A program made the translations under genes and the position numbers. Of a DNA stretch of 21,119 bases, positions 1 to 7,394 are shown in pieces (the first letter of the stretch is position 1; every line of letters begins with the position of its first letter). Source of the DNA: an uncultured bacterium (GTDB taxonomy: Bacteria; Bacillota; Clostridia; Oscillospirales; Oscillospiraceae); NCBI GenBank assembly GCA_949288405.1, contig CASEKM010000023.1, positions 1 to 21,119 of the forward strand, in the 5' to 3' direction. Below the pieces are notes generated by a model that was not told the DNA's origin, did no database searches, and saw only the letters and a program-made list of their open reading frames with translations.

Positions 1-204
1 GGAGGCCCCGAACAGGGTCATCTCCCCGGCGGTGGGGCGGGACTGGCCGGAGATGAGCCGGATGAGGGTGGTCTTGCCCGCCCCGTTCCGGCCCACCAGG
101 CCGAAGATCTGCCCCTTCTCAATGGACAGGTCGGCGTGGTCCAGGGCCAGGGTCCGGCCGTACCGCCGGGTCAGGCCCCGCGTCTGCAATACAAATTCTG
201 ACAT
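1..204 (-). CDS. ABC transporter ATP-binding protein, N-terminal fragment
   Basis: This is the first 68 codons of an ABC ATPase; the rest lies beyond the left edge. Reading leftward from ATG at 202-204, the protein begins MSEFVLQTRGLTRRYGRTLA and carries a clear Walker A motif, GRNGAGKTT, at about residues 39-47. It would energise transport or export on the cytoplasmic face of the membrane. The pattern of a short N-terminal strand, RYG, then LSIEKGQIFGLVGRNGAGKTT resembles the export-type subfamily (CcmA/BcrA-like), where the ATPase is usually followed by a separate permease gene; that gene would be out of view. A Shine-Dalgarno AAAGGTGA lies 7-8 bases before the ATG. The substrate cannot be told from this fragment, and Walker B and the signature motif are not in the window. 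Confidence 0.85.
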   Translation of the reverse strand, partial: MSEFVLQTRGLTRRYGRTLALDHADLSIEKGQIFGLVGRNGAGKTTLIRLISGQSRPTAGEMTLFGAS

Positions 205-263
205 ATGAGTTCACCTTTCTGTGTTCCCCGCCATGGGGGACTGTGGGTTTCTCTACGGTCCCC

Positions 264-294
264 AGTATAGGGGAGAAAGGTTGATTCCCCACAA
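264..294 (-). promoter_or_regulatory. Possible promoter for the ABC transporter gene
   Basis: On the minus strand a good -10 hexamer TATACT (264-269) lies about 60 bases ahead of the ATPase start codon. The best -35 is TTGTGG (289-294), with a long 19-base spacer, so the match is only moderate. The surrounding bases are AT-richer than the flanking genes. Confidence 0.35.
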
Positions 295-337
295 AGAAAG
301 AATAAAGAATGTTTAAAGTTTTAGGGACGCCCCGTCC

Positions 338-1168
338 TCACGCCTCTCTCCGGTACACGTGTACGTCGAACCCGATCTCCGTGTCCAGCTCCCGCAGGGC
401 CGCCAGGCGGGCCACCCCCTCCCTGGGGGTCTTCCAGGCGTAGGGGGTCATGCCCAGCAGGGCCATGACGTCCTCCGGGGAGTCCAGGTGGACGGAGTAC
501 CGGATGGGCACGGCCTCCAGCCAGCAAAAGCCGGGGTACTCCTCCCGGCGGACGGCGTTCTCATAGGGCCTTTGGTAGAGCACCTCTTTCATGCCCCACA
601 GGTGCCGGGCGGAGGGGACGGCGTAGTAGAAGCGTCCGCCGGGGCGCAAGACCCGGGCAAACTCCTCCAGCGCCAGGGGGGAGAAGATGTTCAGCAGGAG
701 GTCGGCCCGCCGGTCGGGGACGGGCAGGCGGTACGCCGAGGCCACGGCAAACTCCCCCTCGGGCAGCCGTCTGGCCGCCCGGCGCAGGGCGAACTTGGAG
801 AGGTCCACCCCGGCGGTCTCCGGGGGCCGGCCCGCCTCCGCCAGGGCCCGGTGCACCCCCTGGGTGTAGTACCCCTCCCCACAGCCGCTGTCCAGCAGGG
901 CGGGGGCGGACAGGTCCGCCGTGTCCCGCAGGGCCAGGGCGCACAGGGCCTCCCGCAGGGGGGCGTAGTACCCCTTCTCCAAAAAGGCGGACCGGGCGGC
1001 CACCATGGCCCTGTCGTCTCCGGGGTTCTTGGAGTGCTTCCGGTTGGCGGGGAGCAGATGGACATACCCGGCGGCGGAGCGGTCAAAGGCGTGGCCGGTG
1101 GGGCAGGCGTAGGCGCGCTCCCCCCGGGTCAGGGGGGCGGCGCACAGGGGACAGCGGAAAAAGCTCAT
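338..1168 (-). CDS. rlmA: 23S rRNA (guanine-N1)-methyltransferase, RlmA family
   Basis: A 276-residue SAM-dependent methyltransferase of the RlmA/TlrB family, which methylates N1 of a guanine in hairpin 35 of 23S rRNA (G745 in the RlmA-I type, G748 in RlmA-II/TlrB). The N-terminus carries the family's zinc-binding motif: C6 and C9 (CPLC), C22 and H26 (CPTGH). It is followed by the conserved stretch NRKHSKNPGDDRAMVAARSAFL and the SAM-binding motif LLDSGCGEGYY (about residues 91-101). Late motifs include LLNIFSPLALEEFARVLRPGG. Length is normal for the family. The start is ATG at 1168 with GAGGTGAT about 8 bases upstream and a near-consensus promoter just before it. It is transcribed toward the ABC gene but that gene may have its own promoter. 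Which guanine is modified cannot be told from sequence alone. Confidence 0.88.
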   Translation of the reverse strand: MSFFRCPLCAAPLTRGERAYACPTGHAFDRSAAGYVHLLPANRKHSKNPGDDRAMVAARSAFLEKGYYAPLREALCALALRDTADLSAPALLDSGCGEGYYTQGVHRALAEAGRPPETAGVDLSKFALRRAARRLPEGEFAVASAYRLPVPDRRADLLLNIFSPLALEEFARVLRPGGRFYYAVPSARHLWGMKEVLYQRPYENAVRREEYPGFCWLEAVPIRYSVHLDSPEDVMALLGMTPYAWKTPREGVARLAALRELDTEIGFDVHVYRREA

Positions 1169-1189
1169 GGGACAATCACCTCAGGGGAT

Positions 1190-1218
1190 ATTATGGCAAA
1201 CTTTTGGGAAAAAGGCAA
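1190..1218 (-). promoter_or_regulatory. Sigma-A-type promoter for rlmA
   Basis: On the minus strand a -35 TTGCCT (1213-1218) and a -10 CATAAT (1190-1195) are separated by exactly 17 bases. Transcription would start near 1183, giving a very short leader containing the rlmA Shine-Dalgarno. It is divergent from the Nudix-walRK promoter about 70 bases away. Confidence 0.6.
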
Positions 1219-1284
1219 GCCGGGCCGCCTGAAGAGGCACAGGGGGAAAATGCCCGCCCGGCGGGGAAAATCCGGCGGTTTGCC

Positions 1285-1314
1285 TTTACCCGGGCGGGAG
1301 AGCTGTGCTATAAT
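1285..1314 (+). promoter_or_regulatory. Extended -10 promoter for the Nudix-walRK operon
   Basis: A perfect -10 TATAAT (1309-1314) is preceded by an extended -10 TG (1306-1307). A -35-like TTTACC (1285-1290) lies 18 bases upstream. Transcription would start near 1321, leaving a leader of about 68 bases before the Nudix ATG at 1389. It is the only strong promoter seen ahead of the six-gene rightward operon. Confidence 0.65.
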
Positions 1315-1388
1315 AAAACCTACGCAGACAGACCGGCGGGTGCCCGCCCTCCGGTGAGAATATCCAAACAGAGAGGAAGGGGACCGGT

Positions 1389-1925
1389 ATGGATTTGACC
1401 GAACGGACCATAACAAGCGAGACGGTATTTCAGGGGAAGATCGTGACCCTGCTGCTGGACCAGGCCCAGCTGCCCAACGGGAAGACGGCTGAGCGGGAGG
1501 TGGTGCTCCACCCCGGCGGAGTGGCGGTCCTGGCCCTGGACCAGGACGGGAAGGTGACCCTGGTACAGCAGTACCGTTATCCCTTCCACCAGGTCCTGCT
1601 GGAGCTGCCCGCGGGCAAGCTGGACGGAGCGGAGGACCACCGCCTGGCCGCCGTCCGGGAGCTGAGCGAGGAGACCGGACTGGAGGCGGGGGAGCTGACC
1701 TACCTGGGCTGCCTGCTGGCCTCCCCCGGCTTCTGCACCGAGCGGCTGCACATGTACCTGGCCCGGGACCTGCGGCGCCGCGCCAGCCACCCGGACGAGG
1801 ACGAGTTTTTGAACGTGATCACCATGCCCTTTGAGGAGCTGGTCCGTCAGGTGATGGACGGGACCATTGAGGACGCCAAGACGGTGGCCACAACGCTGAA
1901 GGTCAAGGCGCTGCTGGATCTATAA
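1389..1925 (+). CDS. nudF: Nudix hydrolase, ADP-ribose pyrophosphatase type
   Basis: A 178-residue Nudix hydrolase, most like ADP-ribose pyrophosphatase, which splits ADP-ribose to AMP and ribose 5-phosphate. The complete Nudix box is visible as G-x5-E-x7-RE-L-x-EE-x-G-L starting in GKLDGAEDHR (about residues 78-100). It is preceded by VQQYRYP and ELPAGK, typical of the NudF subgroup. Residues after the box (LGCLLASPGFCTERLHMYLA) also fit this subgroup. The start is ATG at 1389 with an AGAGGAAGG ribosome-binding site. It is the first gene of the rightward operon and ends 24 bases before walR. The linkage to walRK is by position only; no functional connection is visible. Confidence 0.85.
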   Translation: MDLTERTITSETVFQGKIVTLLLDQAQLPNGKTAEREVVLHPGGVAVLALDQDGKVTLVQQYRYPFHQVLLELPAGKLDGAEDHRLAAVRELSEETGLEAGELTYLGCLLASPGFCTERLHMYLARDLRRRASHPDEDEFLNVITMPFEELVRQVMDGTIEDAKTVATTLKVKALLDL

Positions 1926-1949
1926 TCAAGCAAGAAGGAGGGACCCCAG

Positions 1950-2669
1950 GTGGGAAAGACCATCCTGATCGTGGAAGATGAGCAGAATATCGTGGACATT
2001 TTGTCCTTCAATCTGAGCCGGGAGGGGTATGATACCCTGGAGGCCTACGACGGGAACACCGGGCTGCAGCTGGCCCTGGAGCAGAATCCAGATCTGATCC
2101 TGCTGGACCTGATGCTGCCGGGAATGGACGGCTTCGACGTGTGCCGGAAGATCCGGGAGGCGGGCTCTGCGGTGCCCATCCTGATGCTCACCGCCCGGGA
2201 GGAGGAGGCCGACAAGGTGCTGGGCCTGGAGCTGGGGGCGGACGACTATATCACCAAGCCCTTCGCCATGCGGGAGCTGATGGCCCGGGTGAAGGCCAAC
2301 ATCCGCCGGGTGTCCATGGCCCCCGCCCCGTCCGCCCAGCCGGAGGCGGAGCCGGGCAAGCGCCTGGATCTGGGGCGGGTGGTCATCGACCTGGACGGGG
2401 CCACGGTGTACAAGGACGGAAAGGCCCTGGAGCTCACCCAGCGGGAGTATGACCTCATCCGCTTTTTGGCCTCCCAGCCGGGAAAGGTGTTCTCCCGGGA
2501 GGCCCTCATGGAGCACGTGTGGAACTATGAGGGCTATGTGGGCGACGTGCGGGCCGTGGACGTGGCGGTGCGCCGCCTGCGCGAGAAGATCGAGGACGAT
2601 CCCGCCTCGCCCAAGTTCATTCTCACAAAGCGCGGGATGGGCTACCTGTTCGGCAGTCAGCAGAACTGA
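1950..2669 (+). CDS. walR: Response regulator WalR (YycF-like, OmpR family)
   Basis: A 239-residue OmpR/PhoB-family response regulator. The receiver domain (about 1-120) has the acidic pocket E9/D10, phospho-acceptor D53 in LLDLMLPGMDG, T81 and K103 (ITKPF). The C-terminal winged-helix DNA-binding domain (about 138-235) has the typical ELTQREYDLIRFLASQPGKVFSREALMEHVW and VRRLREKIEDDP motifs. The gene starts with GTG at 1950 behind a strong AGAAGGAGGG site. It is called WalR rather than PhoB because it is followed by a HAMP-PAS kinase and by yycH and yycI homologues. In Bacillus and Staphylococcus WalR controls autolysins and other wall-remodelling genes and is essential. Unusually, the kinase gene is not directly adjacent: a structured 97-base repeat lies between them. 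Confidence 0.88.
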   Translation: MGKTILIVEDEQNIVDILSFNLSREGYDTLEAYDGNTGLQLALEQNPDLILLDLMLPGMDGFDVCRKIREAGSAVPILMLTAREEEADKVLGLELGADDYITKPFAMRELMARVKANIRRVSMAPAPSAQPEAEPGKRLDLGRVVIDLDGATVYKDGKALELTQREYDLIRFLASQPGKVFSREALMEHVWNYEGYVGDVRAVDVAVRRLREKIEDDPASPKFILTKRGMGYLFGSQQN

Positions 2670-2681
2670 TTGTTATTTTAT

Positions 2682-2778
2682 AGCGTGAAGAGTGAAGAGA
2701 TGGCATTCGCCTTAAGGCGAATGGCTTTCAATATCCGGCGCAGCCGGACCTATATCTCCACTCTCCACTCTTCACGCT
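2682..2778 (+). repeat. MITE-like structured inverted repeat between walR and walK
   Basis: A 97-base element filling most of the walR-walK gap. Its ends are a perfect 13-base inverted repeat, AGCGTGAAGAGTG (2682-2694) against CACTCTTCACGCT (2766-2778). Inside are two smaller perfect hairpins: CATTCGCC-TTAA-GGCGAATG (2704-2723) and TCCGGC-GCA-GCCGGA (2734-2748). It is AT-richer than the neighbouring genes and encodes nothing. The GAAGAGTGAAGAG-type ends resemble small non-autonomous repeats common in clostridial genomes (recalled, not searched). In the operon transcript it would fold into a long stem with two branches, which could influence walK expression or mRNA stability. Confidence 0.75.
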
Positions 2779-2807
2779 CAACTCTGAAATGAAAGGGGGT
2801 GTCTGAG

Positions 2808-4589
2808 GTGCTCCGAAGCCTGCATATGAAGCTGGTGATGATCCTGGTGCTGCTCATCCTGTCTCTGATGGCAGTGGTGGGCACCTTTCTCATCAACTCG
2901 GTGATGGCCTTCTACCTGGAGGAGTTCTACACCCAGATGAGCCGGGTCTTTGACCAGAACATCGCCCTGAGCCGGAATCTGGAGACGGAGACCTCCCCTG
3001 ATGAGGACGGGGCGGCGGCCATCCTGGGGATCATGGAGGCCTACTACGGCGACCTGGGTCTGGACAGCCGCAGCCGCACCCTGTATATCCTGGATGGGGA
3101 GACCGGGGCCTATCTGGCCGGCACCGACGAGGCGGAGGGGCGGAACCTGGAGTACGCCTCCCCCAACCTGACCCGCGCCCTGGTGGACGGGGTGGAGGGG
3201 GCCGAGGCCAACATCGCCGCCGACTACATGGATGTGGCCCTGCCCATCTCCCGGGGGGACAGCCAGTATGTCATCTATATCCTGGACAATAAGAGCACGG
3301 TGGACAGCCTGATCGGCCAGATCTTCGGGCTGATCCTGGAGTCCCTGGTCTTCGGACTGGTGATCTCCATTCTCCTGTCCTTCCTCCTGTCCAAGACCAT
3401 GATCATCCCCATCCAGCGCCTCACAGAGGGGGCCATGCGGGTGGCCGAGGGGGACTTCTCCCGGCGCATCGAGGTCACGTCAAGAGACGAGATCGGCGTG
3501 CTCACCGACACCTTCAACGACATGGCCCGGCAGCTGCGGGACACCCTGCGCCAGGTGGAGAATGAGCGCAACAAGCTGGACACCCTGTTCCTCCACATGA
3601 CCGACGGCGTGGTGGCCTTTGACCGGGACGGCCAGGTGATCCACTCCAATCCGGCAGCGGAGGAGATGCTGGGCCGGTCCATCGGCCCGGATACCACCTA
3701 TCAGGAGCTCTTCGGGGACCAGCCCCCCCTGTCGGAGGCCATGGACGCCCCCGACCACCTGGAGGGGGAGCGCCGGGTGCGGGGCCGGGTGCTGGACCTG
3801 CTGCTGGCCCCCTTCGACCGGGAGCGGCGGGGAGGCGTGCTGGTGGTCCTCCACGACGTCACCGAGCAGCGGAAGAACCAGGAGATGCAGCGGGAGTTTG
3901 TGGCCAACGTGTCCCACGAGCTGCGCACCCCCCTGACCAACATCCGCAGCTACGCCGAGACCCTGTCCGACAGCGCCGGGGACATCGCCCCGGCAATGGA
4001 GAAAAAGTTCCTGGGGGTCATCTTGAACGAGAGCGACCGCATGACCCACATCGTCCAGGACCTGCTCACCCTGTCCCGGTTCGACTCCGGTCGGGACGAC
4101 CTGAAGCCCGTCTGGTTCTCCTTTGAGGGGGCGGTGCAGGATCTGTACAACGCCGTCTTTATGGAGGCCCAGCGCCACAGCCACACCCTGGAGCTCCAGG
4201 TGGAGCCCGGCCTGCCCCAGGTGCGGGCCGATCGGGAGCGGATCATGCAGGTGATGATGAACATCGTCTCCAACTCCATCAAATATACCCCGGACGGGGG
4301 AGAGATCCGGGTCTCCGCCGGGCGGGAGGGGGACCGGGTGTGGTTCCAGGTGGACGACAACGGCATCGGCATCCCCGCCGCGGACCGGCCCCGGATCTTC
4401 GAGCGTTTCTACCGGGTGGATAAGGCCCGCTCCCGCCAGTCGGGGGGCACCGGCCTGGGACTGTCCATCGCCAAGGAGATCGTGGACCGGCATGAGGGCG
4501 CGCTGAAGCTGGTGGACCGGGAGGGCCCCGGCCTGTCGGTGCGCATGGAGTTAAAGATCGAGGGACCCAGCCATGACGAAAGGAAGTAA
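2808..4589 (+). CDS. walK: Sensor histidine kinase WalK (YycG-like)
   Basis: A 593-residue membrane histidine kinase partnering WalR. In order: membrane segment about 8-31, extracytoplasmic sensor about 32-170, second membrane segment about 172-195, HAMP about 200-252 (RLTEGAMRVAEGDFSRRIEV), PAS about 260-355, HisKA with phospho-acceptor H370 in SHELRTPLTN, and an ATPase domain with N-box N489 (NIVSNSIKYTPDGG), DDNGIGIP, FERFYRVDKARSR and GGTGLGLSIA. This is the WalK/VicK architecture. The GTG at 2808 is preferred over an in-frame GTG at 2799 because the ribosome-binding site AAAGGGGG (2792-2799) would overlap the earlier codon and sits 8 bases from the later one. Its 3' end overlaps yycH by 17 bases, indicating translational coupling. 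WalK senses the state of the cell wall; the exact signal is not readable from this sequence. Confidence 0.88.
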   Translation: MLRSLHMKLVMILVLLILSLMAVVGTFLINSVMAFYLEEFYTQMSRVFDQNIALSRNLETETSPDEDGAAAILGIMEAYYGDLGLDSRSRTLYILDGETGAYLAGTDEAEGRNLEYASPNLTRALVDGVEGAEANIAADYMDVALPISRGDSQYVIYILDNKSTVDSLIGQIFGLILESLVFGLVISILLSFLLSKTMIIPIQRLTEGAMRVAEGDFSRRIEVTSRDEIGVLTDTFNDMARQLRDTLRQVENERNKLDTLFLHMTDGVVAFDRDGQVIHSNPAAEEMLGRSIGPDTTYQELFGDQPPLSEAMDAPDHLEGERRVRGRVLDLLLAPFDRERRGGVLVVLHDVTEQRKNQEMQREFVANVSHELRTPLTNIRSYAETLSDSAGDIAPAMEKKFLGVILNESDRMTHIVQDLLTLSRFDSGRDDLKPVWFSFEGAVQDLYNAVFMEAQRHSHTLELQVEPGLPQVRADRERIMQVMMNIVSNSIKYTPDGGEIRVSAGREGDRVWFQVDDNGIGIPAADRPRIFERFYRVDKARSRQSGGTGLGLSIAKEIVDRHEGALKLVDREGPGLSVRMELKIEGPSHDERK

Positions 4590-5886
4590 GAAACGGCTCA
4601 TTGAGCGGATCAAGAGCCTGCTCATCGTGCTGCTCAGCTGTTCCGCCGTCTTTCTGGTCCTGCGCACCCAGGCGTCCATTGCGGGCTCCGGGGAGCGGCA
4701 GGAGGCCTATGCGGCGGGGGAGAGCGGACCCGCCTCCACCGAGGACCCGGGGGCCATGGCCCGCCCGCTGCGGATGGCGGCCGCCATCCAGCGGGGCAGC
4801 GAGGTGGTGCGCTATGGCGTGCAGTACGATCAGACGGGGACGGACGAGCTCTACCAGCAGGCCTACAGCCTTCTGGTGGAGGCCCTGAGCAGCGCCGGAG
4901 AGCCCCGGGAGATCTCGGAGGAGGCCTGGCGGCAGGCCCTGTCCTCGGCCCCCGGCCTCTATTTTGACTGGCAGGGGGAGATCCCTCTGGCGGTGCTCAA
5001 CGGCTGGCTGTCGGTGGACAACCAGATCCTGTCCGGGACGGTCCGCCGCATGGTGCTCACCGCCGTGGAGGGGCGGGTGCTGCTGTACAGCTGGGACGAG
5101 TCCGCCGGACAGGGCTGGGCCTGCCCCTGCGACGTCATCAGCGCCGGCCGCCTGGCCGAGGCGGTGGGAGCTCTGCAGGAGAACGGGGCCATCTTTGCCT
5201 TTGAGGGGGAGGACTACCTCTCCCTGTCCCCCTATACCATGGTGCTGCTCCAGCCGCCGGTCGCGGCGGTGTACAGCGTCTCCAACCCCGTCGCCGGGGA
5301 GGACAGCCTCCGGGCCCTTCAAGAGATCCTGGGCTTTCCGGAGAACTCCGTCTCCTACACCGCAGCCGGGGAGCTGGTCCTCCGCAGCCGCAACGACACC
5401 CTCCACATGGCCGAGGACGGCCAGGTGAGCTACGAGGCGGCGGCTGAGGGGAGCGACCGCTACCGCCTGGCGGGAACGGGGGTCTATGAGGCGGTGGAGG
5501 GGTGCCGCCAGCTGGCCCAGCAGACCCTGGGCCAGTCCTGCGGAGAGGCCTCCCTCTACCTGATGAGCGCGGAGGAGGCCGGCGAGGGGAGCTGGCAGGT
5601 GGAGTTCGGCTATCAGCTGGACGGGATCCAGGTCCGTCTGGACCGGGACGGCTGGGCCGCCCGCTTTCTGGTGGAGCAGGGACAGATCACGGAATTTCAG
5701 CTCCGCTTCCGCAGCTATGCGGACAGCGGGACCACCTCGGTGGTCCTGCCGGAGCGGCAGGCCATGGCGGCCATGGAGGCCAAGGGCCACGGCGGGGAGG
5801 AGCTGCTGCTGGTCTATCTGGACAGCGGCGAGGAGCTGGTGTCCGCCTCCTGGGCGGCCGCCCGGGCCCTGGATGGGGGGAGGTGA
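4573..5886 (+). CDS. walH: YycH/WalH-like regulator of WalK
   Basis: A 437-residue membrane-anchored protein, identified as YycH (WalH) mainly by its place between walK and yycI and its overall form. A single N-terminal membrane segment (about residues 13-31, IKSLLIVLLSCSAVFLVLR) is followed by a roughly 400-residue extracytoplasmic part rich in acidic and aromatic residues. In Bacillus YycH and YycI interact with the WalK membrane helices and modulate its activity (restraining it in Bacillus, activating in Staphylococcus aureus). The ATG at 4573 lies inside the end of walK, preceded by GAGGGA. Sequence conservation across the YycH family is low, so the call depends partly on context. Confidence 0.72.
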   Translation: MTKGSKKRLIERIKSLLIVLLSCSAVFLVLRTQASIAGSGERQEAYAAGESGPASTEDPGAMARPLRMAAAIQRGSEVVRYGVQYDQTGTDELYQQAYSLLVEALSSAGEPREISEEAWRQALSSAPGLYFDWQGEIPLAVLNGWLSVDNQILSGTVRRMVLTAVEGRVLLYSWDESAGQGWACPCDVISAGRLAEAVGALQENGAIFAFEGEDYLSLSPYTMVLLQPPVAAVYSVSNPVAGEDSLRALQEILGFPENSVSYTAAGELVLRSRNDTLHMAEDGQVSYEAAAEGSDRYRLAGTGVYEAVEGCRQLAQQTLGQSCGEASLYLMSAEEAGEGSWQVEFGYQLDGIQVRLDRDGWAARFLVEQGQITEFQLRFRSYADSGTTSVVLPERQAMAAMEAKGHGGEELLLVYLDSGEELVSASWAAARALDGGR

Positions 5887-5892
5887 CGGCGG

Positions 5893-6738
5893 ATGGAGTG
5901 GTCCCGCATTAAAACCATTGTGCTGATTATTCTGGCGATCACCAACATCAGCCTGCTGGGCTTTCTGCTCCAGCGGGAGATGCGCCTGCAGAGCGCCCAG
6001 GACGAGGCCAGGCAGAACGCCGTCCTCTTTCTGCAGGAAAACGGCATCTCTCTGGCGGAGGAGGAACTGCCCCAGGAGATGACCCTGCTGCCCCAGACGG
6101 TGGACTGGGACCGGGACCAGGAGCGGGAGGCAGCTTCCGTTCTGCTGGGCGGTCCGGTGCAGGAGCAGGCCTGGAGCGACGAGATCTACCGCTATTACAA
6201 CGAGACGGGGAGCATCCAGTTCCACCGGGACGGCACCTTCCAGGGGGAATTCGTGGAGGGGGCCTTCCCGCTGGAGGGCCGGACTCCCGCCGCCTGCGGC
6301 CTGGAGGTCCTGGCCACCCTGGGGGTGGCGGGGGAGGAGCTGGCGGTCCGAACCGGCGGAGAGGAGAACGCCGATACCGTGGTGGTCTGCAGGCAGCTGT
6401 GGGAGCAGGTGCCCGTGTTCAACCACCAGATCACCCTGACCTTCCGGGGGGACTGTCTGGTGGCGGTGGAGGGCCGGCGGCTGACAGGGGAGCCCGCCCT
6501 GGACGAGAGCCGGACGCCCATCTCCGTGCCCACGGCCCTCTTTCAGTTTTACCACGGGATGGTGACGCTGGGGGACGTGTGCAGCCGGATCGACCGCATC
6601 GCCCCGGGCTATGTGACCAGCGCCGGTTCTGGGCCGTCCGCCCTGACCCCGGTGTGGTATATCGTCACCGATACCCGCAGCTACCGGCTGGACACCCTCA
6701 CCGGCGCCCTGAGCCGGGCGGACGAGGGCGGCGCCTGA
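5893..6738 (+). CDS. walI: YycI/WalI-like regulator of WalK
   Basis: A 281-residue protein with the YycI hallmark N-terminus MEWSRIKTIVLIILAITNIS, a single membrane segment at about residues 6-26, then a soluble extracytoplasmic domain. YycI works with YycH at the membrane to tune WalK signalling. The gene starts 6 bases after the yycH stop, with the Shine-Dalgarno GGAGGTGA overlapping that stop codon. The C-terminal WYIVTDTRSYRLDTLTGAL fits the YycH/YycI fold with its terminal beta-strand motif. In Bacillus the next gene is usually walJ (yycJ), a metallo-beta-lactamase-fold exonuclease; here a flavin reductase follows instead. Confidence 0.78.
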   Translation: MEWSRIKTIVLIILAITNISLLGFLLQREMRLQSAQDEARQNAVLFLQENGISLAEEELPQEMTLLPQTVDWDRDQEREAASVLLGGPVQEQAWSDEIYRYYNETGSIQFHRDGTFQGEFVEGAFPLEGRTPAACGLEVLATLGVAGEELAVRTGGEENADTVVVCRQLWEQVPVFNHQITLTFRGDCLVAVEGRRLTGEPALDESRTPISVPTALFQFYHGMVTLGDVCSRIDRIAPGYVTSAGSGPSALTPVWYIVTDTRSYRLDTLTGALSRADEGGA

Positions 6739-6780
6739 GCAGAGGCGTCCCGGTCCCGGGAAGAGAGAGGAGGACACCCT

Positions 6781-7356
6781 ATGCAGGTGTGTATTCTGAT
6801 GGCCAGCCCCCGGAGAGAGGGGAACACCAACGCCCTGCGCATCCCCTTTCAGGAGGAGCTGGAACGGCTGGGACACCGGGTGTCCTGCCACTGGCTCTAC
6901 GATTTGGACATCCGTCCCTGCACGGCCTGCCGCACCTGCCAGAGGGACTGGACCGGGATGCACTGCGCCATCCGCGACGACGTGCCCCAGCTGGCGGAGG
7001 AGATTTTACAATGCGACCTGTTGGTGCTGGCCACCCCCATCTACGCCTGGTACTGCACGCCTCCCATGAAGGCCCTGCTGGACCGGCTGGTGTACGGGCT
7101 GTGCAAGTACTACGGGGAGAAAAAGGGGCCCTCCCTGTGGAAGGGGAAGCGGGTGGCCATCCTCACCACCTGCGGCTATCCCCCGGAGAAGGGGGCCGAC
7201 CTGTTTCAGGAGGGGGTCCGCCGGTACTGCAGGCACGCCCAGCTCCAATACTGCGGGATGCTGGCGGAGCGGCACCTGGGGTACGACATTCCATTTATGG
7301 ACCCGGAGAAGGAACAGCGGGCCCGGGCCTTCGCCCGGACCCTGGCAGAGACATAA
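6781..7356 (+). CDS. Flavodoxin-family NAD(P)H-dependent (FMN) oxidoreductase
   Basis: A 191-residue cytoplasmic protein of the NADPH-dependent FMN reductase / flavodoxin-like fold. The phosphate-binding loop of FMN is visible as ASPRREGNTNAL (about residues 8-19), and the flavin-contacting segment as LLVLATPIYAWYCTPPMKALLDR (about 80-102). A cysteine cluster, C47, C50, C53 and C62 (PCTACRTCQRD then HCAIRDD), resembles that in iron-sulfur flavoproteins, but the spacing to the last cysteine is longer than the compact Isf motif. An Fe-S cluster is therefore possible but not shown. It follows walI by 42 bases with a strong AGAGAGAGGAGG site and is the last gene before a terminator. The substrate is unknown, and its role in the WalRK operon is inferred only from position. 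Confidence 0.82.
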   Translation: MQVCILMASPRREGNTNALRIPFQEELERLGHRVSCHWLYDLDIRPCTACRTCQRDWTGMHCAIRDDVPQLAEEILQCDLLVLATPIYAWYCTPPMKALLDRLVYGLCKYYGEKKGPSLWKGKRVAILTTCGYPPEKGADLFQEGVRRYCRHAQLQYCGMLAERHLGYDIPFMDPEKEQRARAFARTLAET

Positions 7357-7359
7357 GAG

Positions 7360-7391
7360 ATGGCCGTCCCGGCAGCGGGGCGGCCATTTTG
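7360..7391 (+). terminator. Rho-independent terminator of the walRK operon
   Basis: Four bases after the oxidoreductase stop, ATGGCCG (7360-7366) pairs with CGGCCAT (7381-7387), with extra pairing inside the loop. A short T-rich tail (TTTTGTCTTC) follows. It lies between converging genes. Confidence 0.65.
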
Positions 7392-7394
7392 TCT

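Noticed and set aside
359..1357. 332-residue plus-strand frame opposite rlmA
   Set aside because: rlmA carries a zinc motif, SAM motif, promoter and Shine-Dalgarno; the opposite frame has none of these.
4279..6963. 894-residue open frame on the minus strand opposite walK, yycH, yycI and the oxidoreductase
   Set aside because: It is exactly antisense to four well-supported genes, has no domain signature, is dominated by His/Gly/Pro/Leu/Gln as expected from the reverse of GC-rich codons, and lacks a ribosome-binding site.
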